From NCBI GenBank assembly GCA_029255685.2, contig CM055312.2, positions 5,542,649-5,606,648 of the forward strand: a stretch of 64,000 nucleotides of DNA, in the 5' to 3' direction. The notes under the pieces were generated by a model, which saw nothing but the letters and a program-made list of their open reading frames with translations, was not told the DNA's origin and searched no databases. Every line of letters starts with the position of its first letter. Positions within the stretch are counted from its first letter, which is position 1. This DNA is from Silene conica. Its lineage: Eukaryota; Streptophyta; Magnoliopsida; Caryophyllales; Caryophyllaceae. The translations under genes and the position numbers were made by a program. Below, piece after piece: positions 10,583 through 21,495 of this stretch.

Positions 10583-11800
10583 GTATGTATGTTTCCTCAT
10601 TTTTCTTGTGTTGTTTTTTCAAATATACTTTTAATTTCATTCTTCCATAATAGCTTGCCTTTATTTCAAGTATTTCAAGTAATTCACTTTGAACTGGGCT
10701 TCACATGCAACAAAGTCATAAGCTTTGATTCATTACAAGGAAATATAATATAGACATAAAAAAATCTATTCTAAAGCCCAGCCTTGTGAAACACATCTCT
10801 GATGCAACAACTTCTCGAAGCCACATGCCGACAACTTCAGATTCGAGATTTGCAGCAACCCTTATTCCTAATTCACGCATTGCTGGGTACAATTAGATGT
10901 CCTGTGCACGCAACAAGAACAGCTGCACCTTCCCACACCCCAACTATCCACAGAATATTCATTTACACAAAAAGACGCACTATTCAGCTGCACATCTGCC
11001 TGGTACACGATGCTGCAACAGACCGGTCCAGTAAGCTGAATCTGCGGCAACTATCAACTGCTACCTCTTATTTCCTTTCACGCATAGCTTGGCTGCCATT
11101 ACCTACCTAACACGACCTACAATACTTACTGAAGTGCAGTCCCAAAGACCTGCACATCAACCTTCTCTGCCCACGCACATCCCTATAGCACATAGGAATG
11201 CACATAGCAGAAAACCAGAACGCCTGCATAGACCTCAGACGCGTCTGAACACATTCTGCACATAGAAGAAAGTAGTACTCAGAACCTCTACCAAGCACTG
11301 TTGCCATCACCCCATTCCAACGACATCCACACAGCCCAACAGTCCTACTGATTCTCCAATGACATTTGAATCTAGTCCTCTTCTTACATCTTAAGCGATC
11401 AAAGTCCAGTGAACATGTAGTGAGTATCATTTGTAAATGAGTATCACTCCCTTGGTGTCCATTGATTAATATTATATCTGAGTAATAGAAGCAAAAATTC
11501 GTCAACTCCTGGCATCAAAGAATGAGCTTTGTGCTCCTAAAATAAAGATGTCACATCTAATAGTTAAATTGTAACATCAGTTGCATTCATGTTTTCATGA
11601 TTTTGATTGGCGTGCATGGGTTGGCAGGAGGTTAATAACAATGATAAAGGAGGTGCTCCTCATTCTGCATTAGAAATTTAGATGATTTTAATGAATATTT
11701 TTGGTGAGGTTTTATGAATAGTTGTTACAGCTTACAGATATGCCGGTGTGTTCAAATTATGTCTTCTTTACCATTCACTCTATTGGTTATTATCCTTCAG
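10583..11800. other. Unassigned interior of CACTA element 2
   Basis: Frames at 10802-11110 (+) and 11107-11505 (-) have no recognisable domain and no splice or composition support. Part may be intron or untranslated sequence of the captured callose synthase or of another gene. Confidence 0.4.
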
Positions 11801-12736
11801 GTCACTGCATTGTCTTGAACTGAGTGGCCTTGGCGTTTATCTTCGGCATTCTTTACGAAGCCAAAATCCAGGTCTAAAGTAAGATTTTTCTGCAATCACT
11901 TGGAGTTCCAAGTTTTAACTGGCTATTTGACATTTATTTAGACGTATTTGTTTACCTTTGGTACATTGTCTTATGATAGAAGTCACATTTATGTTTTTGA
12001 GCTATTGTTTACTCTCTTGATTGACATTTTTATACACATTATTATGTGATTTGTTTCTTGCTTTCACCTTGTCTTGCCTGGCTTCTTTTGTAGAATGTTC
12101 TGAAGTCTAGTAGAGGGAAGCAATGGGGCAAGACTTCAATTGTGGAGCATCGCACTTTCTTACATCTACACCATAACTTTCATCGCCTGTGGATATTTCT
12201 TATCATGATGTTTCAGGTACTAATCATTGTTGGTGGGAATTTCCTTGTTCGACATTTCTTTCAAATTCCTTCTACTCTTCTCTTTTGACTGCTGCTGATT
12301 GTTTTGGGTCCCAAAAAAACCTACTGGGATAAGGGGTTATTTCCAATAATCGTTTATTGTTGAACATAACTAATGGGTAGTATTGTTGAGTTGTTTTCAA
12401 TTATGCTGGAATTTGATTATACTTGTTATTACTGTTATGCTGGAATTTGATTATACTTATTCATTCTTGTTGGATCATTGCGATCGATAAGCAACATACA
12501 TCTCATCCTTTTTTCCGTCTGCGTAGATGTGTAACCAGAGTAGCAGTACAAAATAAGCGTTTTACTTCATTCTCTTGTTTAATTAGCTTCTTGTCATATA
12601 CTCAGTAATGAATTATGTGCCTCATTTGTGCAGGCTCTGACGATTATTGCATTTAATGATGGCGAATTTAATTCGAGAAGTATAAAACAAGTCCTTAGTC
12701 TTGGGCCGACATTTGTTATTATGAAGTTTATTCAGA
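11801..12736 (+). pseudogene. Captured callose synthase fragment, three exons with introns
   Basis: Exon-like blocks lie at 11801-11878, 12094-12216 and 12634-12736, each bounded by AG before and GT after. They encode WPWRLSSAFFTKPKSRSK, GKQWGKTSIVEHRTFLHL with HNFHRLWIFLIMMFQ, and ALTIIAFNDGEFNSRS followed by VLSLGPTFVIMKFIQS. This order matches plant callose synthase (glucan synthase-like, 1,3-beta-glucan synthase) of the CalS9/CalS10 (GSL10/GSL8) type, in the region between the cytosolic N-terminal part and the first transmembrane helices. The first block has an in-frame stop upstream of the conserved WPW. Only about 100 of some 1,900 residues are present; catalytic domains are missing. 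Confidence 0.75.
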
Positions 12737-13096
12737 GTAAGATACTTTGCCTGGTTCAACTTTTTATGGCATTATTATGTATCATTTCCTCCTCAAGGAT
12801 ATTGCCCTTTTATCCTTTTTATGTTTAACTTCACCTGGTTGTTTTTTTTGTTAAAATGTAAATATTATTAAGGAAAAGTGGCCAACACATCCAACTATTG
12901 CTAGGCATGACAACCCTTACATAACAAAACTTCATCATAACAAAACATCAACAAATTAAAGCAACTTAACTATCCATGCTTTATCTTTGGGGGAGAGTTG
13001 TCCTCTAATCTGACTGTTTATTCTCATTCTCACTTCACTTTGGATTCTATTCACACAATGCTCTGGTGTCTGTACAATCTGCTAAGAACTCAAGAT
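12737..13096. other. Intron-like and filler sequence
   Basis: AT-rich, starting with a splice-donor-like gtaag after the last callose synthase block; no further exon recognised. Confidence 0.4.
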
Positions 13097-13285
13097 ATCA
13101 TGGAACAAGCTAAGAATGAAGTACAAATGGCAAGACAAGAAGTAGAAGATATTCGTAAAGAAGCTGAATTAGCCAAGAAAGAAGCTGAGGCAAAGGTGGA
13201 CGAGAAGATAGCCACTAACAATGAAATGTGGCAGAAGAAACTGGAAGATTTGTTGAAGACATATGGGATCAGACCATCTCACTAA
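13097..13285 (+). pseudogene. Coiled-coil fragment, possible CACTA transposase relic
   Basis: From the internal methionine at 13100 the frame encodes about 60 residues, strongly charged and heptad-like (NEVQMARQEVEDIRKEAELAKKEAEAKVDEK), ending GIRPSH. Plant CACTA TNP/Transposase_24-type proteins often end in such a coiled coil, and its position near the element's right end fits. No catalytic or DNA-binding domain is present, so this is inference. Confidence 0.35.
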
Positions 13286-14235
13286 GGTTAGTTTCATTAT
13301 TTTTATCGAGTTTAAAAAAATACACTCTACTTTTAATAATGTTCATATTGAATAAATCGTAATATATTTCGGACGACATTTGTATAATATTTTTTCTAAT
13401 TTTTTTGGTATAGGTTTTTCAGTTGCTTTTCTTTGGGCTTGGGTATACAAATATGGAGCAAACAAGTTTACATCCGAAGAATATGCCATTAGATTTATAA
13501 TTTTTACGAGCATTAACTGCACAAGCTTGGATTATTTTTTTTCTTTTTGCGGACATGTATTTCATATTACTTATTTTTAGTGTTTTCTTAGTTGTTATAA
13601 AAGACAAGTATGCTACGTTTTATGTAATCGACAAAAAAAGTTTTATTCCATTTTTACGAGCATATGCGTTATCTACCACTTAATTAATAATGTGTTAGCC
13701 ACGAAAACAATAAAATTGCCACGATAATATTTGTGACAATTATTTTTCAGTCACAAGAGTATTTTGCCACGTTATTGTTTCGTGACTAGTAATGTTTAGC
13801 CACGGAAATTTTATTATTCAAACACAATAATATTTGTGGCCAAAAATATTTAGTCGCGTGACTCATTTTTGCCACGTTACTGTTTCGTGACTACTATCTT
13901 TAGCCACAATAAATTTTGTGGCTGTCAATATTTAGCCACGAGAGTCTCTTTTGTCACAATATTATTTCGTGGCCAATAATATTTAGCCACGATTTTTTTT
14001 AATTTGGCCACTATATTAACTTGTGACTAAAAAAATTTTAGCCACGGGAAAATTATTTAGCCACACTATTTAGCCACGGGGAATATCGTGACAAAGTTGC
14101 TAATTTTAGCCACGTTGTAGTTTTTCCCGTGGCTAAAATTTTGCCACGGCCACTTGGGTCACGACTGATTTCCCGTGGCAAAACTGTATAGTCACGGGAA
14201 TTTAGCACTTGCGCCACGTTTTTAAACGTGGCGCA
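13286..14235. repeat. Right subterminal repeats of CACTA element 2
   Basis: AT-rich sequence followed, from about 13690, by dozens of ttagccacg/cgtggctaa/cgtgacta words in both orientations up to the terminus. These are the expected transposase-binding repeats of a CACTA element. Confidence 0.8.
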
Positions 14236-14329
14236 AGTGCCATTTTGTTGTAGTGTAGGTGTTGACTAGAGGTTAAGAAAAGTAGAACTATAGATTAGTT
14301 CATAGACTTTGGTTGATATTGTATTGATG

Positions 14330-14896
14330 CGTATTAAGTTATGCCTTAAGCTGGCCTCTGAACTTAATACGTGAGTTGATTGTCATATATGGGGATATGC
14401 CTTAAGCTGGCCTCTGAGCCCTATATGTGTATGTTTGTCGTGTCTGGGACATGCCTTAAGCTGGCCTCTGAGTTCAGACATGTGTGATAGTGATCGCGTT
14501 GGAACATGCCTTAAGTTGGCCTCTGAGTCTGACGAGTAGAGCAGCTGCACAACGGGGTAGCTAAGGAACTGACACCTTGCCCGGGGTGCAGATGTTTGGT
14601 GCTAGAACATGCCTTAAGTTGGCCTCTGAGTTTAGTACCTTGTGATGTGGTGAAGGGACATGCCTTAAGCTGGCCTCTGAGTCCTTTACTTTTGGATGCT
14701 AGTCTATGCCTTAAGTTGGCCGCTGAGTCTAGTGTCTTGCTGATTGGCAGGTCCATGCCTTAAGTTGGCCTCTGAGTCCTTGCTTGCTGAATGTTTTGGT
14801 GTTAGGGTTATGTCTTAGTTGACCGCTGAACCTTTTCACTTGCTGAACGTTTTGGTACTAGGTTATGTCTTAAGTTGACCGCTGAACCTTTTACTT
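14330..14896. repeat. Array of ten stem-loops with conserved loop in the Tekay 5' LTR
   Basis: Ten units carry a near-fixed core (CCTTAAGCTGGCCTCTGA, later copies TCTTAAGTTGACCGCTGA). The bases flanking each core are complementary to each other but differ between units: CGTATTAAGT/ACTTAATACG, ATATATGGGG/CCCTATATGT, TGTCTGGG/TTCAGACA, CGTTGGA/TCTGACG, GGTGCTAGA/TTTAGTACC, GTGAAGGG/TCCTTTAC, GATGCTAG/CTAGTGTC, then three weaker ones. Many differences are compensatory or G-U. Spacing is 40-100 bp. The core contains the self-complementary CTTAAG, so loop-loop pairing is possible. The same array is in the 3' LTR at about 23717-24284. Confidence 0.85.
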
Positions 14897-15042
14897 GCTG
14901 AATTTATCTGTTTGCCTTGAGTTGGTATGTGTCAGATATAGATACTGATAATGATGAGTTTATCATTGTCTGTTAAGTTGTGGTTCGATCATCCAAGGCA
15001 TTGGATGACTCTTAGTTCGGTTTCATAAATAGTGGGATTGAA

Positions 15043-15083
15043 AGACCCCCCGACTGGGTAACCAGTAGGGAAACCGGCTCTCC
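15043..15083. repeat. GUAA-loop hairpin, copy B
   Basis: Same flanks as copy A (agacccccc, agggaaaccggctctcc) around stem ACTGG/CCAGT and loop GTAA (15053-15066). Confidence 0.75.
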
Positions 15084-15641
15084 TTCCTAACGGTTTATGA
15101 AGTTGGTTGAGAGCCGTGCACTAGAGTTGGCATGTTTATATGAGATCAACTGATGAGATGTTTATGCTTCACATGTTGATATATGTTGGAGTATTCTGTA
15201 TTGTTTTATGTGTTACGTGTTGTCACAAAAGGTGGCTAGGAGAACTCTAGTCACTCCCCACTGATTGTGGCGTACATGTTTTCATGTATGTAGGTACATG
15301 CAGGTTGGAGCAGGGTTACGAGAGGGCTAGCGAGTGATGATCCTGTTGTCATCATATGACTTACCTTTATATCGCCTAGCTAGACTCTTAGACTTTCAAA
15401 CTTTACGTTTTGGTGCCTGTAGGGATGTTCCATCCCAGGCTGTATACATATTTCATTTCAGTACTTAGAACTGTTACTTATCTATTTTGGTTTTATTCCA
15501 GTTTCAGTTCCAGTTTCAGTTTCTGTTTCAGTTTAAGACTTCTCGCATGTTGTTTAGTTTACTTTAAAAAGTTTTAAATTCCGCTGCATTTTTGGTACTT
15601 TTACGTGTATATATTTCCGCTTTCGCGAGGGGTTTTACAGT

Positions 15642-15653
15642 TGGTATCAGAGC
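15642..15653 (+). promoter_or_regulatory. Primer-binding site of the Tekay element
   Basis: tggtatcagagc, complementary to the 3' end of plant initiator tRNA-Met, starts 2 bp after the 5' LTR. Confidence 0.9.
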
Positions 15654-15805
15654 ATTATTGCTCCCGACGCACTCATGTGACCCACAACCTTTACTTGACC
15701 AGATAAACAAATAATGAATGAGAGATGGGTAGATCTAAGGACTTATTTTGTAGTCTATTTGTGATTGCTAATTATTAAGCTAATACTTGCTTTCTCTTTT
15801 GAAGG

Positions 15806-16800
15806 ATGGTGAGACCTAGGGCTGCTGATAACATTGTGCTGCAAGCAATTCAGCATTTGCTTGAGACTCAGAGACAGCAAGCAGGGAATGTTCCACCTCC
15901 TCCACCGCCAGGCAACGAGGCTAATCGTCCTGGTAGTTTCTCATGGATAGCGTCGCAGATGTCCCGTAGCCACGTGAAGACATATGGTGGCGAGGTTGAT
16001 CCGGTAGCTCTTACCGAGTGGTTCAGGGAGATGGAGAGGAGCTTTGCTATGTATTCGGTGGGTAGAGAGGATAGAGTGCGGCTAGCCACTCACTTTCTTA
16101 CCCTTGAGGCCGATAGGTGGTGGGCGTTGACAGGACCTACTTTCACTCTTGATCCTTTGTTCGATTGGGATGCTTTTAAGGATAAGCTCGAGACGAGGTT
16201 CTATCCTAAAGAGCTCAGATCACAGCGACTCAAAGAATTCATGGATTTGAAGCAAGGCAAGATGTCAGTTCAGGAGTTCACAGACCGTTTCAACCAGCTA
16301 GCTCACTTCGCATCGAGATTTGTTAGAGATGAGGCCGAGAGAGTCTACTTTTACCGCGGCAAGCTAGGACCACGCATCGAGAGCATGGTTCGTCGTGACT
16401 CTACTTCTTTCGTGGAGGTATATGATGATGCTATTTGGGCCGAGAGTTCTATTCGTGCCATAGATGCTGAGACCCGTGCTGCTACTTCTAGTGTGACTCC
16501 TCACCAGAGATCAGTGTACCAGGGGAAGAGACCATTTGTTCCTTCAACTTCTTCGCCTTCTTCTCAGAAGAAGCGTTTTGAGAGGTTCTCTGCTCCGGTT
16601 GCTTAGACCATTGTTCACACCGACACAGCTGCTAGTGTTTGCCACCGTTGTGGTAAACCTTCTCATCCGGGTTTTGACTGTTTCAAGAATGCTTTCAAGT
16701 GCTATACTTGCAATGGATTTGGGCACAAGTCTTATGAGTGTCCTGAGAGGAACACCGCACTTGGCAAGGCTGCCACTGCTGCTGCAGCGACTAAGGGAGG
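15806..16800 (+). CDS. gag: Tekay gag region (capsid and nucleocapsid)
   Basis: Starts MVRPRAADN at 15806. A retrotrans_gag capsid domain follows ([48 protein letters not shown]), then a basic linker and, at about 16640-16755, CCHC-type zinc knuckles ([14 protein letters not shown] and [14 protein letters not shown]). Gag forms the cytoplasmic virus-like particle. It lies upstream of and in phase with pol, as in other Tekay elements. Treated as a fossil part; see the whole-element entry. Confidence 0.9.
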
Positions 16801-16822
16801 AAAGCCGAAAGGAAAGATCTTT

Positions 16823-19800
16823 GTGATGACTAGGGCTGAGGCAGAGGCTCATCCAGATATTGTTGCGGGTATCTTTTCTGTTCTTGGCGCTGAGTGCCTT
16901 ATTTTGTTCGATATTGGAGCTTCTTTATCATTTATATCGACTCAGTTCGCCGACCGTTTAGCTCTTGAGTCTTCATTGGTTGAGGAGACTTCTATTTCCT
17001 TACCTTCTGGAGACGTGTTTTCCTGCTCTTCGTCCCATAGGGATGTTCCTATTATTATTGGTCAAGCCACATTTCCAGCGGACTTACTGAGATTTCCTCT
17101 CGAGGAGTTTGATATTATCCTCGGTATGGATTGGTTATCGCGATACCATGCTCGCTTCGAGTGTCGCGACCAGAAAATCTGCTTGAGGAGTTCTTCAGGA
17201 GTTCGTGTTTCCTATAGGGGAACTCGCCCTCAACGGGGTGTTCGTGTAATTTCTTCGATGAAAGCATCTCATCTTCTTAGGAAGGGTTGCCAAGCCTTCC
17301 TGTGTGTTGTTACAGCTGCTAAACCATCGCTACCGAAGCTTGAGGATGTAGCCATTGTTTGTGAGTATCCAGATGTTTTCCCAGATGACTTGCCAGGGAT
17401 ACCGCCAGAGAGAGATGTGGAGTTTACTATTGAGCTTGTTCCATGTACCGGACCGATTTCTAAAGCTCCTTACCGTATGGCTCCGCCAGAATTGAAAGAG
17501 TTGAAGCAACAATTGGAAGAGATGATCGAGAAAGGTTTCATTGGACCGAGTGCTTCTCCATGGGGTGCTCCAGTTTTGTTCGTTAAGAAGAAAGATGGTT
17601 CCATGAGACTTTGCATTGACTATAGAGAGTTGAACCGAGTGACCGTGAAGAACAGATATCCTTTGCCTAGGATAGATGATTTGTTTGATCAGTTGAGAGG
17701 TGCTTCGAGGTTTTCTAAGATTGATCTTCGATCGGGTTATCATCAGATTCCGGTGAGAGAGGCTGATATTGCGAAGACTGCTTTTCGTACCAGATATGGG
17801 CATTTTGAGTTTGTGGTTATGCCTTTTGGGTTTACTAATGCACCTGCCATCTTCATGGATCAGATGAACCGTACCTTCAGTGAGTATCTTGACACTTGTG
17901 TTGTGGTGTTTATCGATGACATTCTCATTTATTCGAAGACCGATGAGGAACATGCTGAGCATCTTCGATTGATTCTTGGGATATTGCGTCGTCAGAAGTG
18001 GTTCGCGAAGTTCTCAAAGTGCGAGTTTTGGCTTTCTAAGGTTGCATTTCTTGGACATGTGATATCTAGTGAGGGAGTTATGGTTGATCCCGCGAAGATT
18101 GAGGTTGTTGTTGATTGGGAGAGCCCCAAAGATGTTGGAGAGATCCGTAGTTTCCTTGGATTGGCTGGTTATTATCGTAGATTCGTTGAGGATTTCTCTA
18201 GATTAGCTCGCCCGATGACTCAGTTATTGAAGAAGGAAGCTAAGTTTGTTTGGACCGACAAGTGTGAGAGTTCTTTCCAGGAGTTGAAGACTAGGTTGAC
18301 CTCCGCTCCTATACTTGCTTTGCCAGAGATCGGGGTTGACTTTGATGTGTATTGTGATGCTTCGATGTTAGGACTTGGATGCGTACTGATGCAGAGTGGT
18401 AAGGTGATAGCCTATTCATCTAGACAGCTGAGAGTTCATGAGGTGAACTATCCGACACATGATTTGGAGTTAGCTGCAGTCGTTCATGCTTTGAAGATGT
18501 GGCGTCATTACCTGATTGGATCCCATTGCCGTATTTTCACAGATCACAAGAGTCTTAAGTACATTTTTACTCAGAAAGATCTTAACATGAGACAGAGACG
18601 TTGGCTAGAGTTGGTGAAGGATTACGACATCGAGTTGTTATATCATGAGGGAAAAGCCAATGTAGTTGCAGATGCGCTTAGCCGCAAGACTTCTCACTCG
18701 ATGAGTGCTATGAGAGTATTGCCCGATGAGTTGTGTTCCGAGTTCCGGAAGCTGAGGCTAGAGATGGTGAGTAGTGGTTTTGATTGGTTAGCTGCTATGA
18801 CTGCCGAGCCATCTTTATATTGGGAGATTCGCCAGAGTTTGCCTTCAGATGCCGATTTCAAGAAGTTCGAGGCTAAGATTTCGAGTGGTGTTGCACCTGA
18901 CTTGGTGATTGATGCTGATGGTTTCCTTAGGTTCCGAGGTAGGATGTATGTTCCTGATGTGCCAAATTTGAGGAAGAAGGTTCTTGATGAGGCTCACTTG
19001 TCACCGTATTCAGTTCATCCGGGTAGAGAAAAGATGCACAAGGACTTAGGGCTTATATTTTGGTTGCCCAGGATGAAGAAAGACATTCTGGATTATGTTA
19101 GTAGGTGCTTGACTTGTCAGCAAGTCAAGATAGATCATAGGAGACCTGGTGGTTTGCTACAGCCGCTTCCCGTTCCTCAGTGGAAGTGGGAGTGTATATC
19201 TATAGACTTCGTTACAGCATTGCCTAAGACTGTGGGAGGCAAAGATGCGATTTGGGTTATTGTTGATCGTCTAACTAAGTGTGCCAGATTCGTGCCGATC
19301 AGAGAGACATGTGATATGGACCGTTTAGCCAGGGCTTATATTGCTGAGATAGTCCGATATCATGGTGTCCCGAGGGAGATAGTTTCAGATCGAGATCCGA
19401 GATTTTGTTCCAGGTTCTGGAAGGCTTTGCAGGAGGCTATGGGTAGCCGTTTGTTGATGAGTACTGCTTTTCATGCCGCGACCGATGGTCAGTCCGAGAG
19501 GACTATACAGACACTAGAGGATTTGCTCCGCGCTTTTGCCCTTGATTTTCAGAGTTCTTGGGAGCAGTGTTTGCCGTTGGTAGAGTTTTCTTACAACAAC
19601 AGTTACCATGCTTCCATTGGTATGGCTCCGTACGAGGCTCTTTATGGTAGGAAGTGCCGTAGTCCGATTTGTTGGGACCAGGCTAGTGACGTTCGTGACC
19701 TAGGACCGGACCAGTTGGCTGTTACTATTGACCAGGTTCAGCTTATCAGAGGTAGGATGAAGGCCGCACAGGACCGGCAGAAATCCTATGCTGATGTTCG

Positions 19801-20242
19801 CCGTAGACCCTTAGAGTTTGAGGTGGGTGACCGAGTCTTCTTGAGAGTGTCTCCGATGAAGGGTGTTAAGAGGTTTGGAGTTAAGGGCAAGTTGAGTCCT
19901 AAGTTTATTGGACCTTTTGAGATCGTGAAGAGAATTGGTGCTGCTGCTTACCGTTTGGACTTGTCTCCTAATTTGGGCAAGGTTCATAGCGTTTTTCATG
20001 TTTCCCAGCTCCGTAATTATGTTAGTGACCCGAGTCATGTTCTGCCTAGAGAGATCGAGAACTTGGAGCCGAGTCTTGCCTTCGAGGAGCGTCCTGTGAA
20101 GATCCTAGACCGTCAGGATAGGAAGCTTAGGAGCAAGGTGGTGCCGCTAGTGAAGATCCTTTGGCGTTGCGGTGATGTTGAGGAGCATACATGGGAGACT
20201 GAGGCATCGATGCGTATCGCGCATCCTTTCCTTTTCGATTGA
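16823..20242 (+). CDS. pol: Tekay pol: protease, reverse transcriptase, RNase H, integrase, chromodomain-like tail
   Basis: About 1,139 residues. A retropepsin-like segment lies near residues 15-110 (ending IILGMDWL). Reverse transcriptase follows at about 215-400 ([21 protein letters not shown]), then RNase H at about 495-620 ([23 protein letters not shown]). Integrase spans about 710-930, with an HHCC zinc finger ([16 protein letters not shown]...CLTCQQVK) and a catalytic core ([19 protein letters not shown]). [11 protein letters not shown] module and a chromodomain-like end ([19 protein letters not shown]) close it. That tail is the mark of chromoviruses and is thought to steer integration to heterochromatin. 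Confidence 0.93.
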   Translation: MMTRAEAEAHPDIVAGIFSVLGAECLILFDIGASLSFISTQFADRLALESSLVEETSISLPSGDVFSCSSSHRDVPIIIGQATFPADLLRFPLEEFDIILGMDWLSRYHARFECRDQKICLRSSSGVRVSYRGTRPQRGVRVISSMKASHLLRKGCQAFLCVVTAAKPSLPKLEDVAIVCEYPDVFPDDLPGIPPERDVEFTIELVPCTGPISKAPYRMAPPELKELKQQLEEMIEKGFIGPSASPWGAPVLFVKKKDGSMRLCIDYRELNRVTVKNRYPLPRIDDLFDQLRGASRFSKIDLRSGYHQIPVREADIAKTAFRTRYGHFEFVVMPFGFTNAPAIFMDQMNRTFSEYLDTCVVVFIDDILIYSKTDEEHAEHLRLILGILRRQKWFAKFSKCEFWLSKVAFLGHVISSEGVMVDPAKIEVVVDWESPKDVGEIRSFLGLAGYYRRFVEDFSRLARPMTQLLKKEAKFVWTDKCESSFQELKTRLTSAPILALPEIGVDFDVYCDASMLGLGCVLMQSGKVIAYSSRQLRVHEVNYPTHDLELAAVVHALKMWRHYLIGSHCRIFTDHKSLKYIFTQKDLNMRQRRWLELVKDYDIELLYHEGKANVVADALSRKTSHSMSAMRVLPDELCSEFRKLRLEMVSSGFDWLAAMTAEPSLYWEIRQSLPSDADFKKFEAKISSGVAPDLVIDADGFLRFRGRMYVPDVPNLRKKVLDEAHLSPYSVHPGREKMHKDLGLIFWLPRMKKDILDYVSRCLTCQQVKIDHRRPGGLLQPLPVPQWKWECISIDFVTALPKTVGGKDAIWVIVDRLTKCARFVPIRETCDMDRLARAYIAEIVRYHGVPREIVSDRDPRFCSRFWKALQEAMGSRLLMSTAFHAATDGQSERTIQTLEDLLRAFALDFQSSWEQCLPLVEFSYNNSYHASIGMAPYEALYGRKCRSPICWDQASDVRDLGPDQLAVTIDQVQLIRGRMKAAQDRQKSYADVRRRPLEFEVGDRVFLRVSPMKGVKRFGVKGKLSPKFIGPFEIVKRIGAAAYRLDLSPNLGKVHSVFHVSQLRNYVSDPSHVLPREIENLEPSLAFEERPVKILDRQDRKLRSKVVPLVKILWRCGDVEEHTWETEASMRIAHPFLFD

Positions 20243-20297
20243 GGTATAGTTAGTTAGAAGTAGTTATCTTCGTTCGAGTTTCGAGGACGAAACTTTT

Positions 20298-20312
20298 TGA
20301 AGTTGGGGTGAT
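20298..20312 (+). promoter_or_regulatory. Polypurine tract region of the Tekay element
   Basis: A G-rich purine-biased stretch (gaagttggggtgat) directly before the 3' LTR, where plus-strand DNA synthesis starts in this family. Confidence 0.7.
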
Positions 20313-21495
20313 TGTAACAGCCCGTATTTTCGTAAAATCTAATTTAAGCGTTTTAAATTATTTTACGTATAAATAATATTTTAATAATTTAATTCGACAG
20401 ATTTTATTTAATAAGTAAGATCCGTCTTAAGAACCCCAAGTCCTTAAGACGAATACAAACTTGGTAAGGCTTAAACTCGTAAAACAAATACCCGTTCTAT
20501 TTTCCTAACCCGTTTCATAATACGGAAAGGACAGCTACATAAACCCCTAAAAACCCTTAAGTTGTCATAATTCATCTTCCTCACAACTCCTTTCACTGTA
20601 AACATAAACCTTCTTAAAACCTCCATTTTATTCATCTCTTTTTGAGAAATTCTTCATCATCCGGTACTCGAATCGAGGTAACAACGACATTTTCGGAATC
20701 CTCATTCGATTTCCAAGCCATCTATCACTTTCTTTTTGTAAATCCTTAACTTTAAAAATGGGGATGTTTTCTCCTAATTCCGTTTTAAGTGCTTAAAATC
20801 CGTTTTCTATGCTTGTAGGTGTTGGCTTAGAGGATCCAGAGATCGATAGCTACATTGTTGAGGAAGATCTTTAGCCGGATTAGCTTGAAAGGTGACGATA
20901 ATGAGAAACTCGACCTTTATGTGTATATTAGCATGTTTGTTGTGATTCTTGTGTTGGTTTCTGTTTTTGTTGATATACATTGATCAAAGGACTTAGTAAT
21001 ATGTTTAGGATGTTTGCTATGTGAAGAATTCATGCTTTAAAGTGTTGTTATATGTTCATAAGCATATTTTCAGTTTTTCGCATTTTGCGACGGATACTTG
21101 TTAAATTCATTTGAGGATTGTTATGGGACTTACTTGCTGATAGATTAGTAGTATTTGGCGTTTGATATTGTTGTGTAAACATCACATGAATCGTTGTGTA
21201 AGTTTTGGTGTCGAATGATTGAGTTTTGAGGAAGGCTGAAATCACGATTTTGCGTTACAGGCTCTCTGAGCCGGTCGACCGACCGGCCGCTGGTCGACCG
21301 GCTGGGAGTGCGTTTATGTGTTTTTCGTATTTTGAGAATTTGGCCTTGGACTGCCAGCCGGCCGACCGGCTGCCTGCCGACCGGCTGGTAGTCCCTTGTG
21401 TCGTGTATGTTTTGCGAAAACTATAGGTAGATGGGAGCCCAGCCGGCAGACCGGCCGCCTGCCAGCCGGCTGGGAGTGCAATTGGGAATGGGTTG

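Larger units (their letters stand above)
7917..14255 (+). mobile_element. CACTA (En/Spm) element 2 with captured host gene fragments (Pack-CACTA type)
   Basis: Starts cactacaacaaaatg and ends cattttgttgtagtg, with the 3-bp duplication tag at 7914-7916 and 14256-14258. Subterminal CCACG/CGTGG repeats fill about 7940-8420 and 13690-14235. Between them lie fragments of a 2-oxoglutarate oxygenase-like gene, histidyl-tRNA synthetase, a third plant gene and callose synthase, all on the plus strand, the last still with introns, so capture was of genomic DNA. A coiled-coil frame near the right end may be a transposase relic. The element could not supply its own transposase as read. Confidence 0.92.
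3427..15639 (+). repeat. 5' LTR of the Tekay element, inflated by two CACTA insertions
   Basis: Begins tgtaacag and ends ggttttaca directly before the primer-binding site. Comparison with the other LTR shows two clean insertions with 3-bp duplications (aat and tag), the CACTA elements at 4620-7561 and 7917-14255. Native parts are 3427-4619, 7562-7916 and 14256-15639. They hold GC-rich hairpin modules, two GUAA-loop hairpins and a ten-member stem-loop array, each listed separately. Confidence 0.95.

Noticed and set aside
10802-11505. Open frames of 102 (+) and 132 (-) residues
   Set aside because: No recognisable domain and no splice support; probably chance frames in captured non-coding sequence.
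14511-14756. 81-residue minus-strand frame with repeated GLRGQLKAC
   Set aside because: Translation of the stem-loop array; the same frame occurs in the other LTR only because the LTRs are copies.
14330-14896. CRISPR-like look: a ~21-nt repeated core with variable spacers
   Set aside because: Plant LTR context, irregular spacing, and the variable parts pair across the core; this is a stem-loop array, not CRISPR.
17330-17962. 210-residue open frame on the minus strand
   Set aside because: Lies opposite Tekay pol, whose plus-strand frame has clear reverse transcriptase motifs; it is a shadow.
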